Assembly: GCA_937915745.1 (NCBI GenBank) | Contig: CALGGJ010000098.1 | Coordinates: 1-41,056 of the forward strand | Direction of reading: 5' to 3' | DNA from: an uncultured Prevotellaceae bacterium | Lineage (GTDB): Bacteria > Bacteroidota > Bacteroidia > Bacteroidales > Bacteroidaceae | DNA: 41,056 bases | Shown here: positions 33,558-41,056 of the stretch, in pieces | How positions within the stretch are numbered: the first letter of the stretch is position 1 | Layout: every line of letters begins with the position of its first letter | Notes under the pieces: generated by a model | What the model saw: only the letters and a program-made list of their open reading frames with translations | Database searches by the model: none | What the model was told of the DNA's origin: nothing | Made by a program: the position numbers and the translations under genes

Positions 33558-33866
33558 AGGTGTGAGCCTGAAATGCCCATTCTCTAGTGGTCGGTCCTGA
33601 ACTTACCTGTACAGAAAGAATAGATGTAATGGCTCACACCTCTGATGTATATGGGTACAGCATGGGCTGTGAGCTCATAATACTATCAGAGGAGAGCGAG
33701 TTACGTTCTTTTCTTCTGTACGACAGGTTCGTACAACTAATTCCTAATTTTCGAATTGTTCAGGTTCACCACTAGGAAATAAAGCGTACACGCTTCCTAA
33801 TATGTCGGCCAGATGTCGGGCTGACCCCCGCATGACGGGGTGCGATGGTGCACCTCTTCATGAATT
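33558..33866 (-). ncRNA. Highly structured leader RNA or small non-coding RNA
   Basis: On the minus strand a transcript from the promoter at 33873-33880 would run through nested helices. Outer pairs are 33584-33591 with 33768-33775 (CTAGTGGT/ACCACTAG), 33596-33602 with 33758-33764, and 33605-33616 with 33714-33728 in two parts. Apical pairs are 33639-33646 with 33685-33692 (CCTCTGAT/ATCAGAGG) and an ACAGC/GCTGT tip. A competing perfect 11-bp pair (33631-33641 with 33558-33568) ends in TTTCTTTT on the minus strand, like an intrinsic terminator. The stretch may be a separate RNA of about 310 nt or a regulated leader of the dockerin-motif gene. It does not match tmRNA, RNase P or SRP RNA signatures that I know; a 6S-like rod remains possible. 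Confidence 0.5.
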
Positions 33867-33872
33867 CGATGG

Positions 33873-33880
33873 CAAAGATA
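33873..33880 (-). promoter_or_regulatory. -7 promoter box for the structured RNA and dockerin-motif gene
   Basis: On the minus strand TATCTTTG matches TAnnTTTG, with a TTTC element about 20 nt upstream. Transcription would start near 33866 and enter the structured region. Confidence 0.6.
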
Positions 33881-33984
33881 GGGGAAAATATAATAATGAT
33901 GAAACTTTTCTTAATTTTTTCATATTTTCATTATATCATTTATTTCATTTCTCCATTATTCTTTCGTTGTTTCACACAAAACTC

Positions 33985-34018
33985 GTATCTTTGCAGCTCA
34001 AATCAGCTGCAAAGATAC
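33985..34018. repeat. 34-bp palindrome with facing -7 boxes
   Basis: Perfect 14-nt arms (33985-33998 and 34005-34018, GTATCTTTGCAGCT and its complement) around CAAATC. Each arm contains TATCTTTG: on plus at 33986-33993 (TTTC at 33962-33965, 20-nt spacer, pointing to murF), on minus at 34017-34010. Confidence 0.85.
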
Positions 34019-34152
34019 ACCACCTGTGTCTCTTGGGCAAAGCAAATAATTACTTTAACAAATGAAATGTGCAACAGATTAATTTATCAAAGGTGTGGGT
34101 GGACGAAGCGAATGTAGTTTCATTTGTCTTCTAACTCCATGAGCGCAGCAAA

Positions 34153-34192
34153 AGCCACCCTCTCCTTCGGGGAGGGGCTGGGGGTGGGGCTT
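34153..34192. repeat. GC-rich hairpin repeat before murF
   Basis: CCCTCTCC-TTCG-GGGAGGG stem-loop flanked by AAGCCACC and GGTGGGGCTT, which also pair. It resembles GC-rich intergenic hairpins I associate with Bacteroidota genomes (recollection only). It lies 37 nt upstream of the murF ATG and could reduce readthrough. Confidence 0.55.
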
Positions 34193-34229
34193 CCTTTTAT
34201 CTCCCGATAACTACTAAACAGATAGGAAT

Positions 34230-35513
34230 ATGACACAGACTGAACAACTATACGCGCTTTTCGTGGCGCATCCGGTGGTCACGACCGACAGCCGCGACTG
34301 CCCCGAGGGCTCGATATTCTTCGCACTGAAAGGCGAGACATTCGACGGCAACCGGTATGCACGGGCTGCTCTGGAGGCGGGGTGCAGCTTTGCAGTAGTA
34401 GATAATCCCGAGTATGCAGAGGAGGGCAATCCGCATATCGTATTGGTAGATGACTGCCTCACGGCTCTTCAGGACCTGGCACGCTGTCACCGCCGCAAGC
34501 TGGGCATCCAGGTCATCGGCATCACCGGTACCAACGGTAAGACCACAACCAAGGAACTGACGGCTGCCGTATTGGCAAAGAGGTACAACGTGCTCTGCAC
34601 TCAGGGCAACCTCAACAACCACATAGGTGTGCCGAAGACCTTGCTCCGACTCACTCATCAGCACCAGGTTGCAGTGATTGAGATGGGTGCCAACCACCCG
34701 GGCGAGATTAAGACCCTTGCTGATATCGTGGAACCCGACTACGGACTCATCACCACCGTCGGCACTGCACACCTGCAGGGCTTCGGGTCGGTCGAGGGGG
34801 TGTTGCACGCCAAGGGCGAGCTCTACGACTACCTGCGTCTGCACGGCGGACATGCCTTCGTGGATGTGACCAACGAACTCCTCATGAACATCGGGGCGGA
34901 GCTGCAGATGATTCCATACGGCAACGAGGGTACGGTCGGGTCGGCCGACCCGTATCTGGACGTCTGTTACGAGGGACGCACCATCAAGACACAACTCATA
35001 GGCGACTACAACAGGATAAACGTGTTGGCAGCACTGGCTGTGGGCAGGCATTTCGGTGTTGAACCCGACGATATGGTTGACGCCATCGAGGCCTACACCC
35101 CGTCGATGGGACGTTCGCAACTCGTGAAGACCGAACATAACACCCTCATCGTCGATGCCTACAATGCCAACCCTACAAGCATGAAGGCTGCGCTCGACAA
35201 CTTCCGACACCTCAACCTAAAGAACAAGATGGCGATACTGGGCGACATGGGTGAACTGGGTGAAGAGAGTCGCAGGCTGCACGGCAAGGTATTGCAGAAG
35301 GTCTATGAATGTGCGTTCCCTATGGTATGGCTCGTAGGCAACGAGTTCCGTGAGGCGGCTAAGGACCTGCCCGACTATTCGGCCAACATCCTTTTCTTTG
35401 CCGATGTAGATGAAGTCAAGGCCGCTCTTGCTGCCAGCCCGGTGGAGGGACGGACGATTCTTATCAAGGCATCAAACTCAATGAGGCTGCATACACTGCC
35501 GGAGGAACTGTAA
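34230..35513 (+). CDS. murF: UDP-N-acetylmuramoyl-tripeptide--D-alanyl-D-alanine ligase
   Basis: ATP-dependent cytosolic ligase that adds D-Ala-D-Ala to the peptidoglycan precursor. The 427 residues show the Mur ligase order. The N-terminal UDP-binding domain has VTTDSRDCPEGSIFFALKGE, the central domain the P-loop GITGTNGKTTTKEL with QGNLNNHIGVP, VIEMGANHPGEI and TTVGTAHLQGF, and the C-terminal domain DAYNANPTSM with LGDMGELGEES. It is slightly shorter than E. coli MurF, normal for this phylum. It is not part of a dcw cluster here and stands alone between the AT-rich island and a tRNA gene. Its transcription may start at the palindromic promoter near 33990. Confidence 0.96.
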   Translation: MTQTEQLYALFVAHPVVTTDSRDCPEGSIFFALKGETFDGNRYARAALEAGCSFAVVDNPEYAEEGNPHIVLVDDCLTALQDLARCHRRKLGIQVIGITGTNGKTTTKELTAAVLAKRYNVLCTQGNLNNHIGVPKTLLRLTHQHQVAVIEMGANHPGEIKTLADIVEPDYGLITTVGTAHLQGFGSVEGVLHAKGELYDYLRLHGGHAFVDVTNELLMNIGAELQMIPYGNEGTVGSADPYLDVCYEGRTIKTQLIGDYNRINVLAALAVGRHFGVEPDDMVDAIEAYTPSMGRSQLVKTEHNTLIVDAYNANPTSMKAALDNFRHLNLKNKMAILGDMGELGEESRRLHGKVLQKVYECAFPMVWLVGNEFREAAKDLPDYSANILFFADVDEVKAALAASPVEGRTILIKASNSMRLHTLPEEL

Positions 35514-35532
35514 GGTGTGGCAGAGTAATCGG

Positions 35533-35715
35533 AATATCTGTGGTCGCTATATCTTTTGAACACGGATGGAGCGGATGGAGCGGATTGTTTATATGTGTGA
35601 ATCCGAAATATCTGTGGTCGCTTTATCTTTCGAACACGGATGGAGCGGATGGAGCGGATTGTTTATATGTGTGAATCCGGAATATCTGTGGTCGCTATAT
35701 CTTTTGAACACGGAT
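35533..35715. repeat. 74-bp tandem repeat (about 2.5 copies) between murF and tRNA-Leu
   Basis: Units start at 35533, 35607 and 35681, the last truncated at 35715. Units 1 and 2 differ at only a few positions, and each contains an inner duplication of GGAGCGGAT. Short open frames through the repeats are not convincing genes. The rest of 35514-35871 holds the tRNA promoter. Confidence 0.88.
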
Positions 35716-35838
35716 TGTATCGAGGAAAGACTGCCGATTGCTATTTCGACACGACCAAATACAGCCATGTAAATGGTACATACCCACTCTTTCTTCATTT
35801 TTTTCACTCATTCGTTCCTTCGTTTCTATAATAATTCG

Positions 35839-35846
35839 TATATTTG
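35839..35846 (+). promoter_or_regulatory. -7 promoter box for tRNA-Leu
   Basis: TATATTTG matches TAnnTTTG and lies 25 nt before the mature tRNA 5' end. Confidence 0.6.
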
Positions 35847-35871
35847 CACCGAGATTCCAATACGACATCAT

Positions 35872-35953
35872 GCGCTTGTGGTGGAATTGGTAGACACGCC
35901 AGACTTAGGATCTGGTGCTTTACAGCGTGTAGGTTCGAGTCCTATCAGGCGTA
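35872..35953 (+). tRNA. tRNA-Leu (anticodon TAG)
   Basis: Acceptor GCGCTTG (35872-35878) pairs with CAGGCGT (35946-35952) through two G-U pairs; the discriminator is A at 35953. The D arm is TGGAATTGGTAGACACG. The anticodon stem CCAGA/TCTGG encloses CTTAGGA, so the anticodon is TAG, reading CUA/CUN leucine codons. A long variable arm (TGCTTTACAGCGT) and the T arm GTAGG-TTCGAGT-CCTAT complete the fold. The 3' CCA is not encoded (ACA follows). Confidence 0.93.
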
Positions 35954-35959
35954 CAAGAA

Positions 35960-35992
35960 AGTCCCAAAGCTTTGAAACATAGCTTCGGGACT
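35960..35992 (+). terminator. Terminator of tRNA-Leu
   Basis: AGTCCCAAAGCT (35960-35971) pairs with AGCTTCGGGACT (35981-35992) with one mismatch and a 9-nt loop, directly after the tRNA. A T/A-rich stretch follows. Confidence 0.7.
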
Positions 35993-36085
35993 TCAATTAT
36001 ATTATACAAGTTTCGCATGTATATGTTTCACATACAGATACGCTCCTACGGTATTTCATACCTCCGTCGGTATGACTTCGGGGTG

Positions 36086-36310
36086 GAATGTTTTCGTTAA
36101 GCCAGAAGGGCAAAGTGCTTGCATTTTGCCCCCGCGAGGAAACGTCTGAATTTATTCGAATGTTTTCGTTAAGCCAGAAGGGCAAAGTGCTTGCATTTTG
36201 CCCCCCGCGAGGAAACATCTGAATTTATTCGAATGTTTTCGTTGAGCCAGAAGGGCAAAGTGCTTGCATTTTGCCTTGGCAAGGAAACGTCTGAATTTAT
36301 TCGAATGTTT
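36086..36310. repeat. 72-bp tandem repeat (3 copies) between tRNA-Leu and mscS
   Basis: Units start at 36086, 36158 and 36231, with a fourth beginning at 36303 and lost after about 8 nt. Each carries the hairpin GGGCAAA...TTTGCCC and the phrase GTCTGAATTTATTCGAATG or a one-base variant. Unit 2 has one extra C; unit 3 differs in the hairpin's 3' side. They are not coding. Nothing else is recognised in 35993-36441. Confidence 0.9.
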
Positions 36311-36441
36311 GTGCTATGCACCCCCTGCTGCCCATCCGGCAACCTCCCCGCCCTGTCATACCGACGGAGCGGAGCGCAGGAGTGTATCTGATATGTAACC
36401 GAAACATAGTACGAAACTTTACATACGAAACTTGTATTATA

Positions 36442-38196
36442 TTATTTGTTTTCCTGGTCGATAACTGGAATCTGTAAGTCAAGATTCTGCCGCCCGGCAA
36501 AGATATGCGGCGACATGATTTCCACTCCTGCCTTATGGAACGAGTCGAGAATATTCTGATGCAGTGTAGAGTAGATGTCCGACAGGGCTTCGGCTTTGCG
36601 TGTATAGGCATTTATCTCGTATTCCACATAGAAGTCGTCGAGTGCCGTGATACGCACGTATGGTTCTGGTTTTTTTTGAAGTCCCGGTGTCTTGTCGGCC
36701 GCCTCGATGAGCAACGCACGTATATCAGACCATTTCATGTCGTAGCCGATTGTGACTTTCGTATGGACGATGACTCCGAAGTTGTGTGCAGCAAAGGAGA
36801 AATTAGAAGTCTGAGAGCTGAGCAGTGTTGAGTTTGGGATTGTGATGACTTCGTTCTTACGTGTACGCAGCCGGGTTACGAGCACCGTTTTTTCTATCAC
36901 AAACCCTTCAGTGTCGCCATAGCGTATGAAATCGCCCTTATGGAATGGGCGCATATAGGTAATTACCATGCCTGCGATGATGTTGCCGATGATGGATGAT
37001 GAACCCAGCGATATGATGAGTCCGATAAATACCGACACACCCTCGAACACCTTCGAGTCGGAGCCTGGCAGCAGGGGCCATATCATGACGAACATGAACG
37101 AGTAGCACAGCAAGCGTATGATGTAGAATGTAGGTTGAGCCCAATCGGTGTAGAATCCGTTTATCTTGAGACGTCCCGACCCTATCTCGGCGGCCAGATA
37201 TCGCAGGGCCTTGACCGTATATCGGAAGCATAGCACGATGATTACTATCTTGAAAAGGTTTGGAACAAATCCTACGACTGATGTCATAATGTCCTTAAGC
37301 GGATTCCATACATAGCCGAGCAGGGTGTATGTGAGTGCCTTGGTTTCGGGGAAGACCGAGAAGAGCAGCGGTATGCTGATGATGAATTGCGTGATGATAA
37401 CCAGCAGGCGCAGCAGGCGCAGTGCAGCAAGGAAGAGTATGCCTTGACGGTGGGGTGGCAGTATTTCGTAGGTCTTGATGCTCAGTGGTTGCGTGATGCG
37501 CAGCAAGCGACGAACCAACCTCAGACGCCAATGCCGGTAGAGCCAGTTGGTGAGCCATATGAGGAGGGCCTGTACCACGATGATTGTCAGCACGAAGACA
37601 AGTCCGATGAGTTTCTGGCGCAATCCGAATTCGTCGTGCAACTGTTGTACCTTATCACGTATGATGTCGCTGTATCGCTGTGCCAGATCCTGCCGTGAGG
37701 TGTTTTGCCACAAGGCATCGGTGTCGGTGATGCTGAGTACCACATCGTCGGTCACCATGATGTCGGTAGAATATTCGCTGTCGAACACATAGACCGAATC
37801 GACGAGTAGTGTTATGCGCTTGCCGTAACTCAGTATTTTGTCGCGTGCATACTCTACACGTTGCTCGGGCAGTGTTCCACCCTTGCGAGCGTAGATTACG
37901 AACAAGGTATCATCGTCGATTATGAGTGGCGTCCCTGTTGTAATACTGCGCAGTGAGTCAATCCGCGCTACCCTGTTCGCCTGCTGTATTGAGTCTTCGC
38001 GCGCACTTTGTCCACTCTTGTCGAGTTGCTCTTGCATAATGATGCGTTGCAGTTCCAACTCTTGTACCTGGCTTTGCAGTACCCTCACGAGCGAGTCGGC
38101 AGCCAGAGCGACCGAGTCGGCCGTTTCCTTCTCCTGTGCTGTAGCCGTCGCTGCAAACATCATGAGGAGACTCAATATACAAATCCGTGTGTTCAT
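36442..38196 (-). CDS. MscS-family mechanosensitive ion channel
   Basis: A 584-residue inner-membrane channel that opens under membrane tension to release solutes. A signal peptide (MNTRICILSLLMMFAATATA) precedes a periplasmic region of about 175 residues that is partly coiled coil (VRVLQSQVQELELQRIIMQE). About five membrane helices follow. The pore-lining MscS helix is GVSVFIGLIISLGSSSIIGN followed by IIAGMVITY; the beta domain has FHKGDFIRYGDTEGFVIEKT and ITIPNSTLLSSQTSN. The long periplasmic extension is typical of the larger MscS relatives. It is the last gene of an operon with a MATE transporter and a DUF3737 protein, 7 nt after the latter. Confidence 0.93.
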   Translation of the reverse strand: MNTRICILSLLMMFAATATAQEKETADSVALAADSLVRVLQSQVQELELQRIIMQEQLDKSGQSAREDSIQQANRVARIDSLRSITTGTPLIIDDDTLFVIYARKGGTLPEQRVEYARDKILSYGKRITLLVDSVYVFDSEYSTDIMVTDDVVLSITDTDALWQNTSRQDLAQRYSDIIRDKVQQLHDEFGLRQKLIGLVFVLTIIVVQALLIWLTNWLYRHWRLRLVRRLLRITQPLSIKTYEILPPHRQGILFLAALRLLRLLVIITQFIISIPLLFSVFPETKALTYTLLGYVWNPLKDIMTSVVGFVPNLFKIVIIVLCFRYTVKALRYLAAEIGSGRLKINGFYTDWAQPTFYIIRLLCYSFMFVMIWPLLPGSDSKVFEGVSVFIGLIISLGSSSIIGNIIAGMVITYMRPFHKGDFIRYGDTEGFVIEKTVLVTRLRTRKNEVITIPNSTLLSSQTSNFSFAAHNFGVIVHTKVTIGYDMKWSDIRALLIEAADKTPGLQKKPEPYVRITALDDFYVEYEINAYTRKAEALSDIYSTLHQNILDSFHKAGVEIMSPHIFAGRQNLDLQIPVIDQENK

Positions 38197-38203
38197 ATGA
38201 ATG

Positions 38204-39070
38204 TTATCTTTCGTTTGACCTGATATGTATCTTGCAGTCGGCTGGGGCCTTTATGTTTTGATCTATGATAATCCGACCGATGCTGTCCGCCTCGATGCGT
38301 CCTGTACGTGGGTTTTTCACGCTGGTTATGTGTCCTTTCACATCGGCATGGAGTTCGCTGTATTCAAATGCCAGGTCTGCGTCGGAGCCGAATGTACAGT
38401 TTTCAAGCGTCAGGTTATGAGCATAGCATAGTGGTTGTGTGCCTTCGATGTGGCAGTTCACGAGTCGCAGGTTGCGGCTGTGCCATCCCAGATACTCGCC
38501 ATTGATGGTCGAGTCTTTCACTGTCACGTTTTCTGTGTTCCAGAAAGCATCCTTGGTGTTAAGCGTCGAGTTGGTGATGACAATGTTTTTTGCATACTGG
38601 AAAGAATAGTTGCCGTTGAGGGTGAAGTTATTGATTTCGATGTCCTGACAGTGCATGAAGATATAGTCGGCTTTGTCGGCTTCCACGCCGGCCATGCGTA
38701 TTCCCCTGCAGTGCCATAGTGTTTCGGCCGCATTGGGCAGTTTTACATCGATGAGTTCCAGTTGTTCCATGTCACGGAACATCTTCGGTGCCTCGACCAG
38801 TGTGTCGGTCATTACAAGACGGCGCGAGTACCACAATGCCGCACGCGCCCCTTCTGTGAATCTGCAGTTTGTCACCGTGAAGCCATCTACATGCCATAAC
38901 GGATATTTACCCTCGAACTGGCATTCTACGGCATCTATGTCGCTGCATTCTTTCAGGGCAGATTCGCCTGCATGTATCGTTACCTGCTCCAACCGCAGAT
39001 GGTGGGAGGCAAAGAGCGGACGCTCGCCCCCGAATTCGGTTTGTCTTATCAGTGTTTTTTCTGTATTCAT
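38204..39070 (-). CDS. DUF3737 family protein (predicted right-handed beta-helix)
   Basis: A 288-residue cytosolic protein of unknown function, matching what I know of DUF3737. The start at 39070 (MNTEKTLIRQTEFGGERPLF) overlaps the MATE stop by ATGA, which is strong evidence for this start and for coupling; the frame from 39151 is rejected. The sequence consists of short, regular strand repeats with an N-C-x-F/I pattern (TVTNCRFTEG, LVNCHIEGTQ, TLENCTFGSD) and aromatic ladder residues (ALWYSRRL, LWHCRGI, YIFMHCQDI, LGWHSRNL), as expected for a beta-helix. No signal peptide. mscS follows after 7 nt. Confidence 0.88.
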   Translation of the reverse strand: MNTEKTLIRQTEFGGERPLFASHHLRLEQVTIHAGESALKECSDIDAVECQFEGKYPLWHVDGFTVTNCRFTEGARAALWYSRRLVMTDTLVEAPKMFRDMEQLELIDVKLPNAAETLWHCRGIRMAGVEADKADYIFMHCQDIEINNFTLNGNYSFQYAKNIVITNSTLNTKDAFWNTENVTVKDSTINGEYLGWHSRNLRLVNCHIEGTQPLCYAHNLTLENCTFGSDADLAFEYSELHADVKGHITSVKNPRTGRIEADSIGRIIIDQNIKAPADCKIHIRSNER

Positions 39071-40470
39071 AATTTGTGTCTCAGTTTTATTATCAGTCGG
39101 ACAAGCATCATCGTTCCGCGCACACAGAGTTCGACAGCCATTGCAATCCACACACCTTTCAGACCCAATGTGCCGGCCAGCACTGCCGCCAAGGGGATGC
39201 GTACGAGCCAGATGCTTCCCAACTGTATTATGCTCGGTGCGAGCGATTTACCCATACCCACAAATATGCTGTAACATACGATTGATGTTGCGAAGAGTGG
39301 TTCGGCCCATGCCTCGATACGCAGTACGTCGGTTGTGAGCTGTCGTACTTCAAGGTCGGGGGTCATGAGTGTCATGAGGTTTGGAGCGAAGACATACATC
39401 ACGACAGCCAGGAGCGACATGGCTCCTACAGCCAGTGCCAGCGTAATGACCGAAAACCGACGTATGAGGTCGGAACGCTGTGCCCCGATACTTTGTCCCA
39501 CGAGTGTGGTAGCTGCATCGCCTATACCGTATCCAGGCATGTAGCACAAACTCTCGATTGTGATTCCGAACGCATTGGCGGCAATTGCCACGGTGCCGAG
39601 CGGTGCAACAATCATGGTAGATGTGATTTGTGCTGCACACGATATGACACGCTCCAAGCCTATCGGCGACCCTATCCTCCAGGCTTTCTTCAGCACACGT
39701 CGCTCCGGCAGGCAGCGTCCGGTGAAGGTGAGCCGCAGTTCAGTGGAACGGAAACTGACGTAGTACAACAGGATGAGAGTGCCCGTGAACCATGCCAGCA
39801 ATGTACCCCATGCTGCGCCAAGCACCCCAAGTCCCATACCGGGACACGCGAAGCCTATGTTACCTATGACGATTTGGCGGGTGGGGAAGATGAGGAAGAA
39901 GTTGAACACCACGTCGAGTATGCACACCAATATATACACCATGCTCGGAAACTTCATGTTGCCGCTGCATCTCAACATACTCGACATGAGGAATGTGACT
40001 ATATGTATCGGCAGAGCGATGGCAAAGAGTTGGAAGTACCGGCGCGAGTCGTCGATTATGTCTTCGCTACCACCAAGCCATACGGGCAGGTCGCGGCTGA
40101 TTGAAAATGCGATGCCTCCGATGAAGAGTCCGATGATTAGTGCAGCAATGAAAGCCTGCCTCACCACGTCGTTTGCCTTTGCTTTGTCGCCAGCCCCATA
40201 CAAGTGAGCCACCTGAACCGAGAAGCCGGATGCAATGGCAGCACACAATCCGCCGAACAGCCACATGGAAGTCGATACCAGTCCGATGGACGCTGATGCA
40301 TGAGCACCGAGACTGCCCACCATCGATGCGTCGATATAGCTCATAACTATATCGACCAGGTTCGACATGATGGCCGGAAGGCTGAGCATGAACACCAAAT
40401 TCACTTGCTCGCCAACACTTATATGGCCAGTGCCGCGGATGGCCTGCTCGAGGCGCTGCTGTGTTGTCAC
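39067..40470 (-). CDS. MATE family efflux transporter
   Basis: A 467-residue inner-membrane multidrug/proton or sodium antiporter with about twelve helices in two repeats. Family features include LPAIMSNLVDIVMSYIDASM, VGSLGAHASASIGLVSTSMW, GFSVQVAHLYGAGD, the mid-chain ERVISCAAQITSTMIVAPLG and GIGDAATTLVGQSIGA. The only in-frame start at the 5' end is GTG at 40470, and a stop (TAA) lies in frame seven codons upstream. This GTG overlaps the TGA of a phage-like gene and coincides with a sharp drop in GC. The native start or leader of this gene may therefore be missing, and its promoter is not visible. Downstream it is coupled to the DUF3737 gene by ATGA. Confidence 0.93.
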   Translation of the reverse strand: MTTQQRLEQAIRGTGHISVGEQVNLVFMLSLPAIMSNLVDIVMSYIDASMVGSLGAHASASIGLVSTSMWLFGGLCAAIASGFSVQVAHLYGAGDKAKANDVVRQAFIAALIIGLFIGGIAFSISRDLPVWLGGSEDIIDDSRRYFQLFAIALPIHIVTFLMSSMLRCSGNMKFPSMVYILVCILDVVFNFFLIFPTRQIVIGNIGFACPGMGLGVLGAAWGTLLAWFTGTLILLYYVSFRSTELRLTFTGRCLPERRVLKKAWRIGSPIGLERVISCAAQITSTMIVAPLGTVAIAANAFGITIESLCYMPGYGIGDAATTLVGQSIGAQRSDLIRRFSVITLALAVGAMSLLAVVMYVFAPNLMTLMTPDLEVRQLTTDVLRIEAWAEPLFATSIVCYSIFVGMGKSLAPSIIQLGSIWLVRIPLAAVLAGTLGLKGVWIAMAVELCVRGTMMLVRLIIKLRHKL

Positions 40471-41056
40471 TTCCCTGCTATTGCTTCTTTAAGTTTGGTA
40501 AATACAATAACTCCTTCTGAAATACCAACAAACGCATTACCAATACCGGATAATGCTGTTATAGCAAGTTTTAACCCTACAAATGATTTCACAAGTCTTT
40601 CAAGTGCAGTCGTAACATCATCGGCAGTAATCTTATCCATCCACTCTCCAAGTTTCTGAAGGAAGTTACTCAATCCTTCGCTATTCAAAAAGTCCGCAAG
40701 TTTATCAGAAATTTCGTCTATAAATTGTATTAAACCCTCCCCGACTCTTTCAGTGAATGGTTCAAGATGTGTCCATAATTCTGAAAGTTTATCTCTTAAA
40801 CCTGCCCAATCTACTTTGTCATTGAAGTCCGTAAACACCTGTAATAGTTTAGGTCCGCCCTCTTCAACTGCCCATTCTCCAAGTGGTAATAATACCTGCT
40901 CATAGAAATCTTCAAGAGTACCCGCTATATTATCTATTACCGGTTCAAGACTTTCTAACCAATCAGCAAAAGTAGTGAGTAAGGGATTAAAATCTAAATT
41001 ATCAGCCCATTCAGCCGTTGCTTTAGCGGCATCCCTTATATGTTCAGTAATAATAA
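40467..41056 (-). CDS. Phage tail tape-measure-like protein, C-terminal visible part; 5' end outside the window
   Basis: The frame is open from the right edge (first full codon at 41054) for 195 codons and ends in TGA at 40467-40469. It carries tryptophan-spaced amphipathic helices like those of tape-measure proteins of tailed phages: TAEWADNLDFNPLLTTFADW, LEDFYEQVLLPLGEW, VDWAGLRDKLSELWTHLEPF and LSNFLQKLGEWMDKITADDV. The end, a glycine/alanine-rich hydrophobic stretch stopping at KEAIAGK, looks cut short compared with that kind of protein, which normally continues well beyond. GC is about 36-38% against about 52% in the MATE gene. No other phage gene is in view. Recent insertion, recombination or a contig join are all possible. 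Confidence 0.65.
   Translation of the reverse strand, partial: IITEHIRDAAKATAEWADNLDFNPLLTTFADWLESLEPVIDNIAGTLEDFYEQVLLPLGEWAVEEGGPKLLQVFTDFNDKVDWAGLRDKLSELWTHLEPFTERVGEGLIQFIDEISDKLADFLNSEGLSNFLQKLGEWMDKITADDVTTALERLVKSFVGLKLAITALSGIGNAFVGISEGVIVFTKLKEAIAGK

Noticed and set aside
33558..33866. tmRNA, RNase P RNA or SRP RNA
   Set aside because: None of the conserved phrases I know for these RNAs (tRNA-like T loop, GAGGAAAGTCC, GGAAGGNAGCA) is present on either strand.
35560..35831. Short open frames through the 74-bp repeats
   Set aside because: They consist of the repeat translated in several frames, with no start context or conserved product.

Overview
The window comes from a member of the Bacteroidota, most likely the Bacteroidales and plausibly Prevotella-like. 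Promoters carry the Bacteroidota -7 box TAnnTTTG (at least eleven good matches). Start sites mostly lack Shine-Dalgarno sequences. Gene clusters such as yicC-gmk-nadD, sppA-lpxK-purine nucleoside phosphorylase-thiL and folP-cdaA, and families such as DUF4837, DUF3737 and dockerin-tailed C10 peptidases, fit the same lineage. Genus-level placement is inference.

Layout, left to right. (1) 1-5.6 kb: the 3' part of a HipA-like kinase gene, then two convergent genes for secreted proteins, a C10 (streptopain-type) protease and a Big_2 surface protein, both ending in dockerin-like calcium-binding repeats with the same last five residues. (2) 5.6-10.5 kb: an OmpA-family protein and a very large coiled-coil lipoprotein. 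(3) 10.5-22.4 kb: a housekeeping block. yicC-gmk-nadD on + meets thiL/PNP/lpxK/sppA on -, tail to tail with overlapping stops; a GH105 hydrolase is next, then divergent cca followed by a sodium:solute symporter. (4) 22.4-30.6 kb: an orphan sensor kinase, a YhcC-type radical SAM protein, folP-cdaA (folate, c-di-AMP), a second GH105 hydrolase, a DUF4837 lipoprotein, an AGCS amino-acid symporter and a small membrane-protein gene broken by an in-frame TGA. (5) 30.6-34.2 kb: an AT-rich accessory island with a HigB/HigA-like toxin-antitoxin pair, a third dockerin-motif protein and a long, strongly structured leader or non-coding RNA. (6) 34.2-40.5 kb: murF, tRNA-Leu(TAG) between two families of intergenic repeats, and an operon of a MATE transporter, a DUF3737 protein and an MscS channel. 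(7) 40.5-41.06 kb: a low-GC fragment of a phage tape-measure-like protein that abuts the MATE start codon.

The most unusual material is non-coding. Three separate intergenic tandem arrays have a 22-bp period, and two of them share the core GTGCGCAGTCGC and lie between divergent genes. Other notable items are the switch-like structured leader at 33.55-33.87 kb, a near-leaderless cca, a 34-bp palindrome holding two facing -7 boxes, and the abrupt composition and gene-content junction at about 40,470, which is either a recombination boundary or an assembly chimera. No insertion sequence or CRISPR array was seen.
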